In this document: in pieces, positions 18,241 through 26,658 of the stretch
How positions within the stretch are numbered: position 1 is the first letter of the stretch
How the letters are laid out: every line of letters starts with the position of its first letter
Assembly (NCBI RefSeq): GCF_009600605.1
Contig: NZ_VWNA01000002.1
Location: 124,001 to 188,000, forward strand
Length of the DNA stretch: 64,000 nt
Direction: 5' to 3'
Source: Segnochrobactrum spirostomi
GTDB lineage: Bacteria > Pseudomonadota > Alphaproteobacteria > Rhizobiales > Segnochrobactraceae
Translations under genes and position numbers: made by a program
Notes under the pieces: generated by a model
Seen by the model: only the letters and a program-made list of their open reading frames with translations
Database searches by the model: none
Told to the model about the DNA's origin: nothing

Positions 18241-19014
18241 ATGACGGACGACAGACGGTTCTGGGTCGGCACCAGTTGGAAGATGAACAAGACGCTCGCC
18301 GAGGCGCTCGCCTTCGCCGACGGGCTCATCGCGGCCGATGACAAAGCCGATCACCGCATTCAGCGCTTCGTCATTCCGCCGTTCACGGCGGCGCGCGAGG
18401 TCAAGGCGCGGCTCGCGGGCACGTCGGTGAAGGTCGGTGCGCAGAACATGCACTGGGCCGAGAAGGGCGCGTGGACCGGCGAGGTCTCCGCCCCGATGCT
18501 CGTCGATTGCGGGCTCGATCTCGTCGAGCTCGGCCATTCCGAGCGGCGCGAGCATTTCGGCGAGACCGACGAGGCGGTCGGCCTGAAGACGGCCGTGGCG
18601 GTCCGCCATGGCCTCGTTCCCTTGATCTGCATCGGCGAGACGCTCCAGCAGCGAGCGGGCGGGCGGGCGGCCGCGGTCCTCGAAATGCAGGTGCGCGGCG
18701 CGCTCGCCTTTCTCTCCGACCGCGACAAGCGCACTGCGCCGATCCTGTTCGCCTACGAGCCGGTGTGGGCGATCGGCGAACACGGCATTCCCGCCTCCGC
18801 CGACTACGCCGACGCCCGCCAGGCCGAGATCGTCGCGGTCGCCGCCGACCTGCTCGGCCGCAAGGTACCGTGCCTCTATGGCGGCTCGGTCAATCCGCAC
18901 AACGCGGAAGAACTCATCGCCTGCCCGCATATCGACGGGCTGTTCATCGGCCGCTCGGCCTGGGATGTCGCGGGCTATCTCGACATCCTGGAAAAGTGCG
19001 CGGCCCGAATCTGA
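18241..19014 (+). CDS. eryH: D-3-tetrulose-4-phosphate isomerase (TpiA2 type)
   Basis: This 257-residue triosephosphate isomerase homologue has catalytic Lys14 in GTSWKMNK, His99 in ELGHSERREHFGE and Glu173 in AYEPVWAIGE, with the phosphate loop LYGGSVNP. The usual Asn before Trp-Lys is Ser here (TSWK rather than GNWK), as expected for the TpiA2 branch that acts on C4 sugar phosphates. In Brucella this enzyme isomerises D-3-tetrulose 4-phosphate. It is 27 bases from eryD and 12 bases from the rpiB-type gene, so it belongs to the same transcript. Confidence 0.9.
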   Translation: MTDDRRFWVGTSWKMNKTLAEALAFADGLIAADDKADHRIQRFVIPPFTAAREVKARLAGTSVKVGAQNMHWAEKGAWTGEVSAPMLVDCGLDLVELGHSERREHFGETDEAVGLKTAVAVRHGLVPLICIGETLQQRAGGRAAAVLEMQVRGALAFLSDRDKRTAPILFAYEPVWAIGEHGIPASADYADARQAEIVAVAADLLGRKVPCLYGGSVNPHNAEELIACPHIDGLFIGRSAWDVAGYLDILEKCAARI

Positions 19015-19026
19015 AGGAGAACGACC

Positions 19027-19482
19027 ATGAAACTCGCGATTGCCGGAGACAGCGCGGGCGAGGGCCTCGCCAAGGTGCTCGCCGATTATCTGAAGGACCG
19101 CTACGAGGTGAGCGAGGTGTCGCGCACCGATGCGGGGCCGGACGCCTTCTACGCCAACCTGTCCGACCGGGTCGCCTCGGGTGTGCTCGACGGTACCTAC
19201 GACAAGGCGATCCTCGTCTGCGGCACGGGCATCGGCGTCTGCATTTCCGCGAACAAGGTGCCCGGCATTCGCGCCGCGCTGACCCACGACACCTACTCGG
19301 CCGAGCGTGCCGCGCTGTCGAACAACGCCCAGATCATCACCATGGGCTCCCGCGTCATCGGGCCCGAGCTCGCGAAGGCGATCGCCGACGCTTTCCTGAA
19401 AGAGACCTTCGACGAGACCGGCCGCTCCGCCGGAAACGTCCAGGCGATCAACGCGCTCGACGCGAAGTACAACGCCCGCTGA
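19027..19482 (+). CDS. eryI: D-erythrose-4-phosphate isomerase (RpiB type)
   Basis: This 151-residue RpiB-family isomerase has the family thiol site [23 protein letters not shown]. The usual early histidine of the SDHAG motif is replaced: the start reads [15 protein letters not shown]. That change fits the EryI group, which forms D-erythrose 4-phosphate, the product that enters the pentose phosphate pathway. AAGGAGAACGACC precedes the ATG. It follows eryH directly and ends the core erythritol route. Confidence 0.9.
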   Translation: MKLAIAGDSAGEGLAKVLADYLKDRYEVSEVSRTDAGPDAFYANLSDRVASGVLDGTYDKAILVCGTGIGVCISANKVPGIRAALTHDTYSAERAALSNNAQIITMGSRVIGPELAKAIADAFLKETFDETGRSAGNVQAINALDAKYNAR

Positions 19483-19494
19483 AGGCAGCGCGGC

Positions 19495-19514
19495 GGGGGC
19501 GATCCGTCGCCCCC
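19495..19514 (+). terminator. Stem-loop after eryI, possible partial terminator
   Basis: Eight-base arms GGGGGCGA and TCGCCCCC enclose a four-base loop 12 bases past the eryI stop. No T-run follows, so it may only attenuate read-through or stabilise the upstream message before dhaK, whose start is 121 bases further on. Confidence 0.45.
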
Positions 19515-19635
19515 GTCTCCGCTCCGCTGAGCGACGATCCACGCCGATCCGGCGCCGCGCCGCCGGCGTGGACTGGCGTGGGCGTCGTGCTAACGTCCGC
19601 CTCCCGCCGGTTCGGTGACAGGGAGGAGATCGCCA

Positions 19636-20646
19636 ATGACAGAAACACAAAAGCTCATCAACGACGGCAACAGGGCGGTCGACGAGATGCTCGCCGGCAT
19701 CGCGGCCGCCCATCCTCACCACGTCGCGCGGCTCGATCATGCGCCGCGCGCCATCATCGCCCGTCACGGGCCGCGCCCCGGCAAGGTCGCGATCGTGGTC
19801 GGCGGCGGCTCGGGGCACGAGCCCACCTTCCTCGGCTATGTCGGCAAGGGCCTCGCGGACGCCTGTGCCGTCGGCAACGTGTTCGCCTCGCCGCCGCCCC
19901 AGCCGGCGGTCGATGCCGCGATGGCGGTGCACGGCGGCGCGGGCGTGCTGTTCCTCTACGGCAACTATGCCGGCGACGTGATGAACTTCGACATGGCGTC
20001 CGAGCTTCTCGAAATGGAGGGGATCGAGGCGCGCACCGTGCTGACGACCGACGACGTCGCCTCGGCCCCGGCGGGCGAGCGCGACAAGCGCCGCGGCGTC
20101 GCCGGCAACGTCTTCATCTTCAAGGCGGCCGGCGCCGCGGCCGACCTGATGATGCCGCTCGACGAGGTCGTCCGGGTCGCCCACCACGCCAACGCCCGCA
20201 CCTACACCATGGGCGTCGCGCTCTCCGCCTGCTCGCTGCCGCAGACCCGGCGGCCGAACTTCGACCTGCCGGCCGGGCAGATGGAGATCGGCATGGGCAT
20301 CCACGGCGAGCCCGGCGTGCGGCGCGGTCCGTTGCTGCCGGCGAACGCGGTCGCCGACGAGATGCTCGACGCGATCCTGGCCGAGATGAAGGCGGACCCC
20401 GGCGACGAGGTGGCGGTGCTCGTCAATTCCCTCGGCGCGACGCCCCTGATGGAGCTTTACATCCTCAACGCCCGCGTCGCCGAGCGCCTCGCGGCCGCCG
20501 GCCTCAAGGTGCACGTCACGCTGGTCGGTCCCTATTGCACCTCGCTCGAGATGGCCGGTGCCTCGATCACGCTGATGCACCTCGACGACGAACTGAAGCG
20601 GTTGCTCGACCATCCGTGCGATTGCGCCATGTTCCGGGCGGGCTGA
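19636..20646 (+). CDS. dhaK: Dihydroxyacetone kinase subunit DhaK (probable tetrulose kinase)
   Basis: This 336-residue protein is full-length DhaK. It has VVGGGSGHEPTFLGYVGKG (residues 54-72) and MGIHGEPG (220-227), whose His223 is the residue that covalently holds the ketose carbonyl in this family. A GGAGGAG site lies 9 bases before the ATG. The gene pairs with dhaL, but no DhaM-like PTS subunit is nearby. Placement after the tetrulose phosphate isomerases suggests erythrulose or dihydroxyacetone as substrate; that is inference. Confidence 0.9.
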   Translation: MTETQKLINDGNRAVDEMLAGIAAAHPHHVARLDHAPRAIIARHGPRPGKVAIVVGGGSGHEPTFLGYVGKGLADACAVGNVFASPPPQPAVDAAMAVHGGAGVLFLYGNYAGDVMNFDMASELLEMEGIEARTVLTTDDVASAPAGERDKRRGVAGNVFIFKAAGAAADLMMPLDEVVRVAHHANARTYTMGVALSACSLPQTRRPNFDLPAGQMEIGMGIHGEPGVRRGPLLPANAVADEMLDAILAEMKADPGDEVAVLVNSLGATPLMELYILNARVAERLAAAGLKVHVTLVGPYCTSLEMAGASITLMHLDDELKRLLDHPCDCAMFRAG

Positions 20647-20649
20647 GCG

Positions 20650-21255
20650 ATGGACTTCACGACGGACGACCTGAAGGCCCTGTTCGCCGCCCTTGCGGCG
20701 CGGATGAAGGCCGAACGCGACGGGCTCTGTGCCCTCGACGGGGTGATCGGCGACGCCGACCACGGCATCGCCATGGAGCAGGGCATGGCGGCGGCTTCCG
20801 ACGCCGTCGCGGCGCTCACCGAGGGGACCTTGCAGGATCATTTCAACGCCGCGGCGAAGGGCTTCCTCAACGCGGTCGGCGCCTCGTCCGGTCCGCTCTA
20901 CGCGACCGCCCTGCTGCGCGCCGGCAAGGCAGCCGGCCCCCGCCCGGCGATGCCGCGCACCGAAGGGCCGCTTCTGATCGTGGCGATGGCGGAGGGCATT
21001 CAGACCCGCGGCAAGGCGGAACTCGGCCACAAGACCATGCTCGACGCGTGGTTGCCGGCCGCGAACGCCGCGCAAGCCGGCGCGTCGTTCGTCGAGATCG
21101 TCGCCGCCGCCGACGCCGGGGCGGCGGCGACCGCCGACATGATCGCGACGCTCGGCCGCGCCGCCCGGCTCGGCGAACGCAGCCGTGGCCACCGCGATCC
21201 GGGGGCGGTCTCGGCCGCCATGATCATCGCCGAGTTCGCCCGCGCCTTCGCATAG
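20650..21255 (+). CDS. dhaL: Dihydroxyacetone kinase subunit DhaL
   Basis: This 201-residue nucleotide-binding subunit shows the Mg-ADP motif LDGVIGDADHGIAM with Asp30, Asp35 and Asp37, and the second site GASSGPLYATALLRAGKA. It starts four bases after the dhaK stop, so expression is coupled. In PTS-dependent systems DhaL keeps ADP and is recharged by DhaM; no dhaM is present in the window. ATP use or a distant DhaM/PTS protein would therefore be needed. A strong terminator follows 30 bases later. Confidence 0.9.
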   Translation: MDFTTDDLKALFAALAARMKAERDGLCALDGVIGDADHGIAMEQGMAAASDAVAALTEGTLQDHFNAAAKGFLNAVGASSGPLYATALLRAGKAAGPRPAMPRTEGPLLIVAMAEGIQTRGKAELGHKTMLDAWLPAANAAQAGASFVEIVAAADAGAAATADMIATLGRAARLGERSRGHRDPGAVSAAMIIAEFARAFA

Positions 21256-21285
21256 ACCGCGCTTCCACCCTTCGAGCGCCCTCGC

Positions 21286-21314
21286 GCCCGGCTCTCCGAG
21301 CCGGGCTTCTTTTT
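21286..21314 (+). terminator. Intrinsic terminator after dhaKL
   Basis: Nine-base perfect arms (21286-21294 and 21298-21306) with a three-base loop are followed by TTCTTTTT. This is a textbook rho-independent terminator and closes the ery-dha plus-strand unit. Confidence 0.95.
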
Positions 21315-21334
21315 GCGTGGAGTGGGCCATCGAA

Positions 21335-21364
21335 ACGTTTTAAAACGTGATCTTCACGAAAATT
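21335..21364 (+). promoter_or_regulatory. Operator region of the second polyol module
   Basis: ACGTTTTAAAACGT at 21335-21348 is a perfect 14-base palindrome. Overlapping it, 21346-21364 reads CGTGATCTTCACGAAAATT, 15 of 19 identical to the element before eryA, with its own inverted arms CGTGA/TCACG. Two different regulators may bind: the downstream DeoR protein at the palindrome and EryD at the shared motif. Confidence 0.55.
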
Positions 21365-21428
21365 TCTGTTACATCGCTCTCCAAGCGCTTCGGAAAGAGG
21401 CGCACCGGGAAGAAGCGGGACGGGCGGA

Positions 21429-22967
21429 ATGGCGTCGCTGATCGGCATCGACAACGGATTGACGGTGACCAAGGCCGTCGTGTTCGACGTGGACGGCACG
21501 CCGCTCGCGACCGCGCGCCGCCGCCTGCCCCAGGAGCACCCCCGCCCGCGCTTCGTCGAACGCGACATGGATGGGCTGTGGCGGGCGACCGCCGCCGCGG
21601 TGCGCGAGGCGCTCGCCGCCTCGGGCCGGCCCGCCTCCGACGTCGCCGCCATCGCTGCGACCGCCCACGGCGACGGGCTCTATCTCCTCGATCATGCGAA
21701 GCGCCCGCTCGGCCCCGGCATCCTGTCGCTCGACAGCCGGGCCGGTGCCGTCGCCGACGCCTGGAATGCGTCCGACGTCGCCGACCGCGCGCTCCATCTG
21801 ACCGGTCAGGTGCCGCACGCTTCGGCGCCGTCCGCCATCCTCGCCTGGATTCGCGACAACGAGCCGGAGCGCTTCGCCCGCATCGGCTATGTGCTCGCCT
21901 GCAAGGATTGGCTGCGCTTCTGCCTCTCCGGCACCATCGGAACCGACCGCACCGAGGCGAGCACGTCCTTCACCAATGTGCTGACCCAGGACTTCGATCC
22001 GGAAGCGCTGGCGATCTTCGGCCTGGAGGCGCTTCAGGCCGCGCTGCCGCCGGTGGCGCGCTCGTCCGAGAGGGTCGGGTCGCTCACCGCCGAGGCGGCG
22101 GCGATGACCGGGCTTCTCGAAGGCACGCCGGTCGCCGCCGGTCTCCACGACGTCACCGCCTCGGCGCTCGGTATCGGCGGCCACGAACCGGGGCGCATCT
22201 CGATCGTCGCCGGGACCTATTCGATCAACGAGGTGGTGACGACGCGGCCGGCGGTCGACCGGCGCTGGTTCTGCCGCAACGCCATCGAGCCGGGCGAGTG
22301 GAATGCGATGGCGATCTCGCCCGCCTCGACCGCCAATTATGATTGGTTCCTCGACCACTTCTGCGGTGCCGAGCGCGCCGCCGAGGCCGCCGGCGGCGCC
22401 TCGATCCACACCGTGATCGCGACCGAGCTGGAGCAGGCCTTCGCCCGCCCCTCCGACATCGTGTTTCACCCCTTCCTGTACGGCTCGCCGTTCGGCAGCG
22501 CGGCGAGCGCCGGCTTCTTCGGCGTGCACGGCTGGCACGAGCGGGGCGATCTCCTGAAGGCGGTGCTCGAAGGCATCGTCTTCAATCACCGCCTCCATGT
22601 GGACGATCTCAGCGACGGCTTCGGCGCGAGCGCGTTGCGCATCTCCGGCGGCGGCGCCCGCAATCCCGCGCTGTCGCAGATGTTCGCCGATGCGATCGGC
22701 CTTCCCGTCGAGGTCTCCTCGGCGGACGAGGCGGCGGCCTGGGGCGCGGCGTTGACGGCGGGCAGCGCGGTCGGCCTGTTCGCCTCGCCGCGCGGCGGCG
22801 CCCGGGCGACGACCCGTCTCCTGCGCCGCCACGAGCCGAACCCCGACCGCGGCGCTGCGCTCGACGCGCGCTACCGCCTGTTCCGGGAGCTCGCGACCGC
22901 GATGCGTCCCCATTGGGAGGCGATCGAGGCGCTGGCGGCGGCGTCCCGGACGGGAGGCGGCGCATGA
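21429..22967 (+). CDS. FGGY-family carbohydrate/polyol kinase
   Basis: This 512-residue FGGY kinase has an N-terminal IGIDNGLTVTKAVVFDVDG and a C-terminal LRISGGGARNPALSQMFADAIG with EAAAWGAALTAG. It resembles the EryA/L-xylulose kinase part of the family more than glycerol kinase. It opens a three-gene unit with a DeoR regulator (ATGA overlap) and a GlpD-type dehydrogenase, copying the eryA-eryB logic. The likely substrate is another polyol or ketose, but none can be named from sequence. Confidence 0.87.
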   Translation: MASLIGIDNGLTVTKAVVFDVDGTPLATARRRLPQEHPRPRFVERDMDGLWRATAAAVREALAASGRPASDVAAIAATAHGDGLYLLDHAKRPLGPGILSLDSRAGAVADAWNASDVADRALHLTGQVPHASAPSAILAWIRDNEPERFARIGYVLACKDWLRFCLSGTIGTDRTEASTSFTNVLTQDFDPEALAIFGLEALQAALPPVARSSERVGSLTAEAAAMTGLLEGTPVAAGLHDVTASALGIGGHEPGRISIVAGTYSINEVVTTRPAVDRRWFCRNAIEPGEWNAMAISPASTANYDWFLDHFCGAERAAEAAGGASIHTVIATELEQAFARPSDIVFHPFLYGSPFGSAASAGFFGVHGWHERGDLLKAVLEGIVFNHRLHVDDLSDGFGASALRISGGGARNPALSQMFADAIGLPVEVSSADEAAAWGAALTAGSAVGLFASPRGGARATTRLLRRHEPNPDRGAALDARYRLFRELATAMRPHWEAIEALAAASRTGGGA

Positions 22968-23758
22968 CGGCGAGCCCCCCGAAATCGAACAGCCGGCGCG
23001 GCGAGATCGCCGATTATCTGATTGAGGTCGGGCAGGCGCGGATCGACGACCTCGCCGAGCGTTTCGGCGTCTCGCGCATGACGATCCACCGCCATGTCGA
23101 CGAACTCGCCCGCCAGGGCCTGCTGCGCAAGCTCCACGGCCACGTCACCCTGCAGCCGACCGGTCTTTACGAGAGCGCCTATCGCTACCGCGCGACCGTG
23201 CGCGAGGCGGAGAAGAAGGCGCTCGCCCGCGCTGCCGTCGCTCTGATCGAGCCGGGGCAGGCCGTCATGCTCGACGATTCCTCGACCGCGAGCGCGCTCG
23301 CGCCGCTTCTCGAAGAGGTCGGCCCGCTGACGGTGATCACCAATTCGATGGTGGTGGTGAACATCGTCGCCGGCTTCGACGAGGTCGAGCTGATCTGCGT
23401 CGGTGGCCGCTTTCATCCGACCTATCAGGCCTTCATCGGGCCGATCGCCGAGCGCATCATCTCTTCGCTCCGGGCCAACATCCTGTTTTGCTCGGCCTCG
23501 GCGGTCGAGGGCACCACCTGCTTCGTGCAGGACGCCCAGGTGACCCAGGTGAAGCAGGCGATGATGGCCGCCGCGACGCGCCGGGTGCTGCTGCTCGACG
23601 ACGGCAAGCTCGGCAAGACGGCCCTCAACGTGCTCGCCGATCTCAAGGCGTTCCACGACGTGTTGATGACCGACGGCCTCAAGGCCGACGAACGGCGCCG
23701 GCTCGAGGCGGCCGGCGTTCCCATGACCCTCGTCAAGACGAAGGCGCGCGAGACATGA
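22964..23758 (+). CDS. DeoR/GlpR family transcriptional regulator
   Basis: This 264-residue regulator has a DeoR-type helix-turn-helix (GQARIDDLAERFGVSRMTIHRHVDEL, about residues 20-45) and a DeoR sensor domain (VMLDDSSTASALAPLL; TVITNSMVVVN; LLLDDGKLGKTAL). Start and stop overlap the neighbouring genes by four bases on each side. It probably senses the phosphorylated product of the adjacent kinase and controls the palindrome at 21335-21348. It resembles the DeoR protein encoded at 6919-7806, so the two may be paralogues. Confidence 0.9.
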   Translation: MTASPPKSNSRRGEIADYLIEVGQARIDDLAERFGVSRMTIHRHVDELARQGLLRKLHGHVTLQPTGLYESAYRYRATVREAEKKALARAAVALIEPGQAVMLDDSSTASALAPLLEEVGPLTVITNSMVVVNIVAGFDEVELICVGGRFHPTYQAFIGPIAERIISSLRANILFCSASAVEGTTCFVQDAQVTQVKQAMMAAATRRVLLLDDGKLGKTALNVLADLKAFHDVLMTDGLKADERRRLEAAGVPMTLVKTKARET

Positions 23759-25488
23759 CGATCCTGGCGAGCGAGGCGGCCCCGTGGCCGTCGCAGATGG
23801 CCGGCCGGGTGGCGGCGTTCGGAGCCGAGGCGGCGGTCGACGTGCTCATCGTCGGGGCCGGCATCAACGGCGCGGGACTGTTCCGCGATCTCACTGCCCA
23901 GGGGCTCAGCGTCGTGATCGCTGACAAGGGCGATTTCGGCGGCGGCACCAGTGCGGCGCCGTCGCGGCTGATCCACGGCGGCATCAAATATCTCGAAACG
24001 GGCGAACTGCGCCTCGTCGCCCAGTCCACGCTGGAGCGCAACCTGCTCCTGCGCAATGCGCCCCATTATGTCCGCCCGCTGCCGACCCTCATCCCGATCT
24101 TCTCCTGGACCAAGGGCGTCACCGCGGCTCTCAGGACTTTGCTGGGCTCCAAGACGGCGCCGCGCAGCCGCGGCGCGCTGCTCATCAAGGCGGGGCTTGC
24201 GATGTACGATTTCTACGGCGCGCGCCACCGCGTGATGCCGACGCACCGCATGGCCGGCCGCGCCCGCTCGCTGCGCGATCTGCCCGCCTTGACGCCGGCG
24301 ATCGTGGCGACCGGCACCTATTATGACGCGACCGTCACCCATCCCGAGCGCCTCGTTCTCGAACTCATCGAGGACGGCCTCGCCGACAGCCCGCGCTCCG
24401 TCGCCGTCAACCACGCCCGCGTCGCGATGGCGCCGGACGGGCGCGTCACCGTGACGAGCGCGCTCGACGAGGGCGCCCGCTTCACCCTGCGGCCGGCGAT
24501 CGTCGTCAATGCCGCGGGTCCGTGGATCGACGGCGTCAACGCCGCCTTCGGCGAAGCGTCCAAGATGATCGGCGGCACCAAGGGCTCGCATCTCCTGTTG
24601 CGCCACGATGCGCTCCTGCGCGAGCTCAAGGGCCGCATGATCTATTTCGAGGCGGACGACGGCCGTATCTGCCTCGTCTTCGAATATCTCGGCCTCGCCA
24701 TGGTGGGGTCGACCGACATCAAGGCGAACAATCCGGACAGCGTCCGCTGCGAGGCGGTGGAGACCGATTATCTGCTCGACAGCCTGCGCCGCCTGTTGCC
24801 GAAGCTCACCTTCGACCGCAGCCAGATCGTCTACACCTATAGCGGCATCCGCCCGCTGCCCGCCTCCGACGCCAAGGACCCGGGCCTCATCAGCCGCGAC
24901 CACGCGACGCCGGTGCTCGAACCTGCGGGCGCTCGTCCGTTTCCGATCCTGTCGCTCGTGGGCGGCAAGTGGACGACCTTCCGCGGCTATGCGGAGGAGG
25001 TCGCCGACATGGTGCTCGGCCGGCTCGGCCGTTCGCGCCGCGCCTCGACCCGGGAGATGGCGATCGGCGGTGGTCGTGACTATCCCCGCGACGCCGCCGG
25101 CGAGGCGGCCCTGATCGGCCGTATCGCAAGCGACGCGGGGATCGACCGGGCCTTGGCCGAAGGCCTGTTTCGCCGCTATGGGACGCGGGCGAGCCGCATC
25201 GCCCGCCACATCGCGGAAACGGGCCTCCGCCGTCCTCTCGTCCATGCGCCGGACGTTGTCGAGGGTGAGATCGATTTCATCCTCGTCGAGGAGCATGTCG
25301 GCCGCCTCGCCGATCTGGCGCTGCGACGCACGACGCTCTCGATCACCGGCCGCATGACCACGGCCCTCCTCGACGAGCTCGCCGATCTCGCCGCCCGCCG
25401 CCTCGGCTGGAGCCCCGCCCGCCGCGCCGAGGAGATCGCCGAGACGCGGACGATCCTTGCAAGTCGCCATGACGTCGCCCTCGATTGA
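23755..25488 (+). CDS. GlpD-type FAD-dependent polyol phosphate dehydrogenase
   Basis: This 577-residue protein of the glycerol-3-phosphate dehydrogenase family has the FAD motif LIVGAGINGAGLFRDLTAQG (about residues 31-50), GGGTSAAPSRLIHGGIKYLETGE, and the C-terminal helical domain of GlpD. It is coupled to the DeoR gene by an ATGA overlap. With the FGGY kinase it forms a kinase-dehydrogenase pair like EryA-EryB. It may oxidise glycerol 3-phosphate or a larger polyol phosphate. It passes electrons to quinone if it behaves like the family. Confidence 0.88.
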   Translation: MTILASEAAPWPSQMAGRVAAFGAEAAVDVLIVGAGINGAGLFRDLTAQGLSVVIADKGDFGGGTSAAPSRLIHGGIKYLETGELRLVAQSTLERNLLLRNAPHYVRPLPTLIPIFSWTKGVTAALRTLLGSKTAPRSRGALLIKAGLAMYDFYGARHRVMPTHRMAGRARSLRDLPALTPAIVATGTYYDATVTHPERLVLELIEDGLADSPRSVAVNHARVAMAPDGRVTVTSALDEGARFTLRPAIVVNAAGPWIDGVNAAFGEASKMIGGTKGSHLLLRHDALLRELKGRMIYFEADDGRICLVFEYLGLAMVGSTDIKANNPDSVRCEAVETDYLLDSLRRLLPKLTFDRSQIVYTYSGIRPLPASDAKDPGLISRDHATPVLEPAGARPFPILSLVGGKWTTFRGYAEEVADMVLGRLGRSRRASTREMAIGGGRDYPRDAAGEAALIGRIASDAGIDRALAEGLFRRYGTRASRIARHIAETGLRRPLVHAPDVVEGEIDFILVEEHVGRLADLALRRTTLSITGRMTTALLDELADLAARRLGWSPARRAEEIAETRTILASRHDVALD

Positions 25489-25506
25489 GGAGTCGACGTC
25501 GAGGGC
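25477..25506. terminator. Inverted repeat between convergent genes
   Basis: Arms GCCCTCGA (25477-25484) and TCGAGGGC (25499-25506) flank a 14-base loop and cover the end of the dehydrogenase gene up to the end of the convergent VOC gene. No T-run is present on either side; a bidirectional transcription barrier is possible. Confidence 0.4.
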
Positions 25507-25875
25507 TCAACCCGCCTTGGCCGGCGTCGCGCGCTCGAAGAGCTGAAAAAGGTTGCCGGCCGGATCCGCGACGGTCAGCACCCGGCCGTGGGCTCCCATG
25601 TCGCGCAGCGGACCGAGCGCGGTACCGGCGTCCCGCAGGCGCGTCGTCATCGCCTCGAGGTCCTGCACTTCGAACACGATGGTGGCGCCGCGGGCCTCTT
25701 CAGGCCCCTCCGAGCGGTCGCCGAGCGCGAAGCTCGCACCGCCGCAGTCGTATTGGGTCCAGCGCGCGGCATCGGCGAACTTGAGCTTCAGGCCGAGAAT
25801 ATCCTCGTAGAAGGCGCGGCTTTCGGCCATGTCGTCGACGACGAGATAGGCACTCTGCAGGCGAATGACCGGCAT
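25507..25875 (-). CDS. VOC-superfamily (glyoxalase/dioxygenase fold) protein
   Basis: This 122-residue protein with a vicinal-oxygen-chelate fold is seen in AYLVVDDMAESRAFYEDILGLKL at the N-terminus and VADPAGNLFQLFER at the C-terminus, where the terminal Glu is a usual metal ligand. The ATG at 25875 is chosen over an upstream ATG because homology starts there. It is the last gene of the minus-strand transporter/monooxygenase operon, 7 bases after an SDR gene. The reaction is unknown; isomerase, lyase or dioxygenase are all possible. Confidence 0.85.
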   Translation of the reverse strand: MPVIRLQSAYLVVDDMAESRAFYEDILGLKLKFADAARWTQYDCGGASFALGDRSEGPEEARGATIVFEVQDLEAMTTRLRDAGTALGPLRDMGAHGRVLTVADPAGNLFQLFERATPAKAG

Positions 25876-25882
25876 GATGTCC

Positions 25883-26641
25883 TCAATAGACGGTCCAGCC
25901 GGCATCGCAGACGAGGCAGGCACCGTTGACGTAGTGAGCGGCGTCGGAGGCGAGAAAGACCGCCGTCGGCGCGATGTCGTCCGCTCCGGCCTGCGGAGGC
26001 CGCGTCGCGAGACCCTTCTGGCGCAGGGCCCAGCCCGCCGCGGACGGTTCGGCGCCCGCCGCGAGCTCGGTCTTCACCGAGCCCGGCGCGATGCCGTTGC
26101 AGCGGATGCCGCGATCTCCATAGGTGGCGGCGACCGCCCGTGTCAGGCCGAGAATGCCGTGCTTGCTCGCGGTATAGGCGACGCCGCCGCGTCCGCCCTG
26201 GAAGCTCGCGATCGAGCACGTGTTGACGAAGACGCCCCGTCCGCGCGCCAGCATGCCGGGCAGGGCGGCCTGGGTGACGAGGAACGGACCGGTGAGGTTG
26301 ACGGCGACGACACGGTCCCACAGGGCGAGCGGGATCTCGTCCGCCGGCATCATCCGATCGAGCACGCCGGCATTGTTGCAGACGATCTCGACCGGGCCGA
26401 AGCGGGCCTCGGCCGCCTCCATCATGGCGTCGATCGGCCCCGCCTGACTGACGTCGGCGACATGGGTCGCGAAAGCGTCCGGCGCGTCGATCAATGCCGC
26501 CGTCTCGGCGAGGCGTTCGGCAGACAAGTCGACCGCGAACACCCGGGCACCGGCCGCGACGAAGGCCGCGCTCATGGCGCGCCCGATGCCCGATCCGGCA
26601 CCGGTGATGATCGCGAGGCGACCGCCGAGGTCCGTCATCAT
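25883..26641 (-). CDS. Short-chain dehydrogenase/reductase (SDR)
   Basis: This 252-residue classical SDR has cofactor motif ITGAGSGIGRA near residues 12-22, the NNAG motif (CNNAGVLDR), and catalytic TCSIAS...YTASK. The C-terminal VNGACLVCDAGWTVY is typical. Acidic VDLSAE after the second strand suggests NAD preference. It lies between the flavin reductase and VOC genes, so it probably oxidises or reduces an intermediate from the monooxygenase reaction of this operon. An ATG three bases downstream is an alternative start. Confidence 0.9.
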   Translation of the reverse strand: MMTDLGGRLAIITGAGSGIGRAMSAAFVAAGARVFAVDLSAERLAETAALIDAPDAFATHVADVSQAGPIDAMMEAAEARFGPVEIVCNNAGVLDRMMPADEIPLALWDRVVAVNLTGPFLVTQAALPGMLARGRGVFVNTCSIASFQGGRGGVAYTASKHGILGLTRAVAATYGDRGIRCNGIAPGSVKTELAAGAEPSAAGWALRQKGLATRPPQAGADDIAPTAVFLASDAAHYVNGACLVCDAGWTVY

Positions 26642-26658
26642 GGCGTTTCCCCGGCGGC

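Noticed and set aside
18235-21330. Very long minus-strand open frame opposite the tpi/rpi/dhaKL genes
   Set aside because: It is the antisense shadow of GC-rich genes that have clear families on the plus strand; its translation is Arg/Gly/His-rich without domain motifs.
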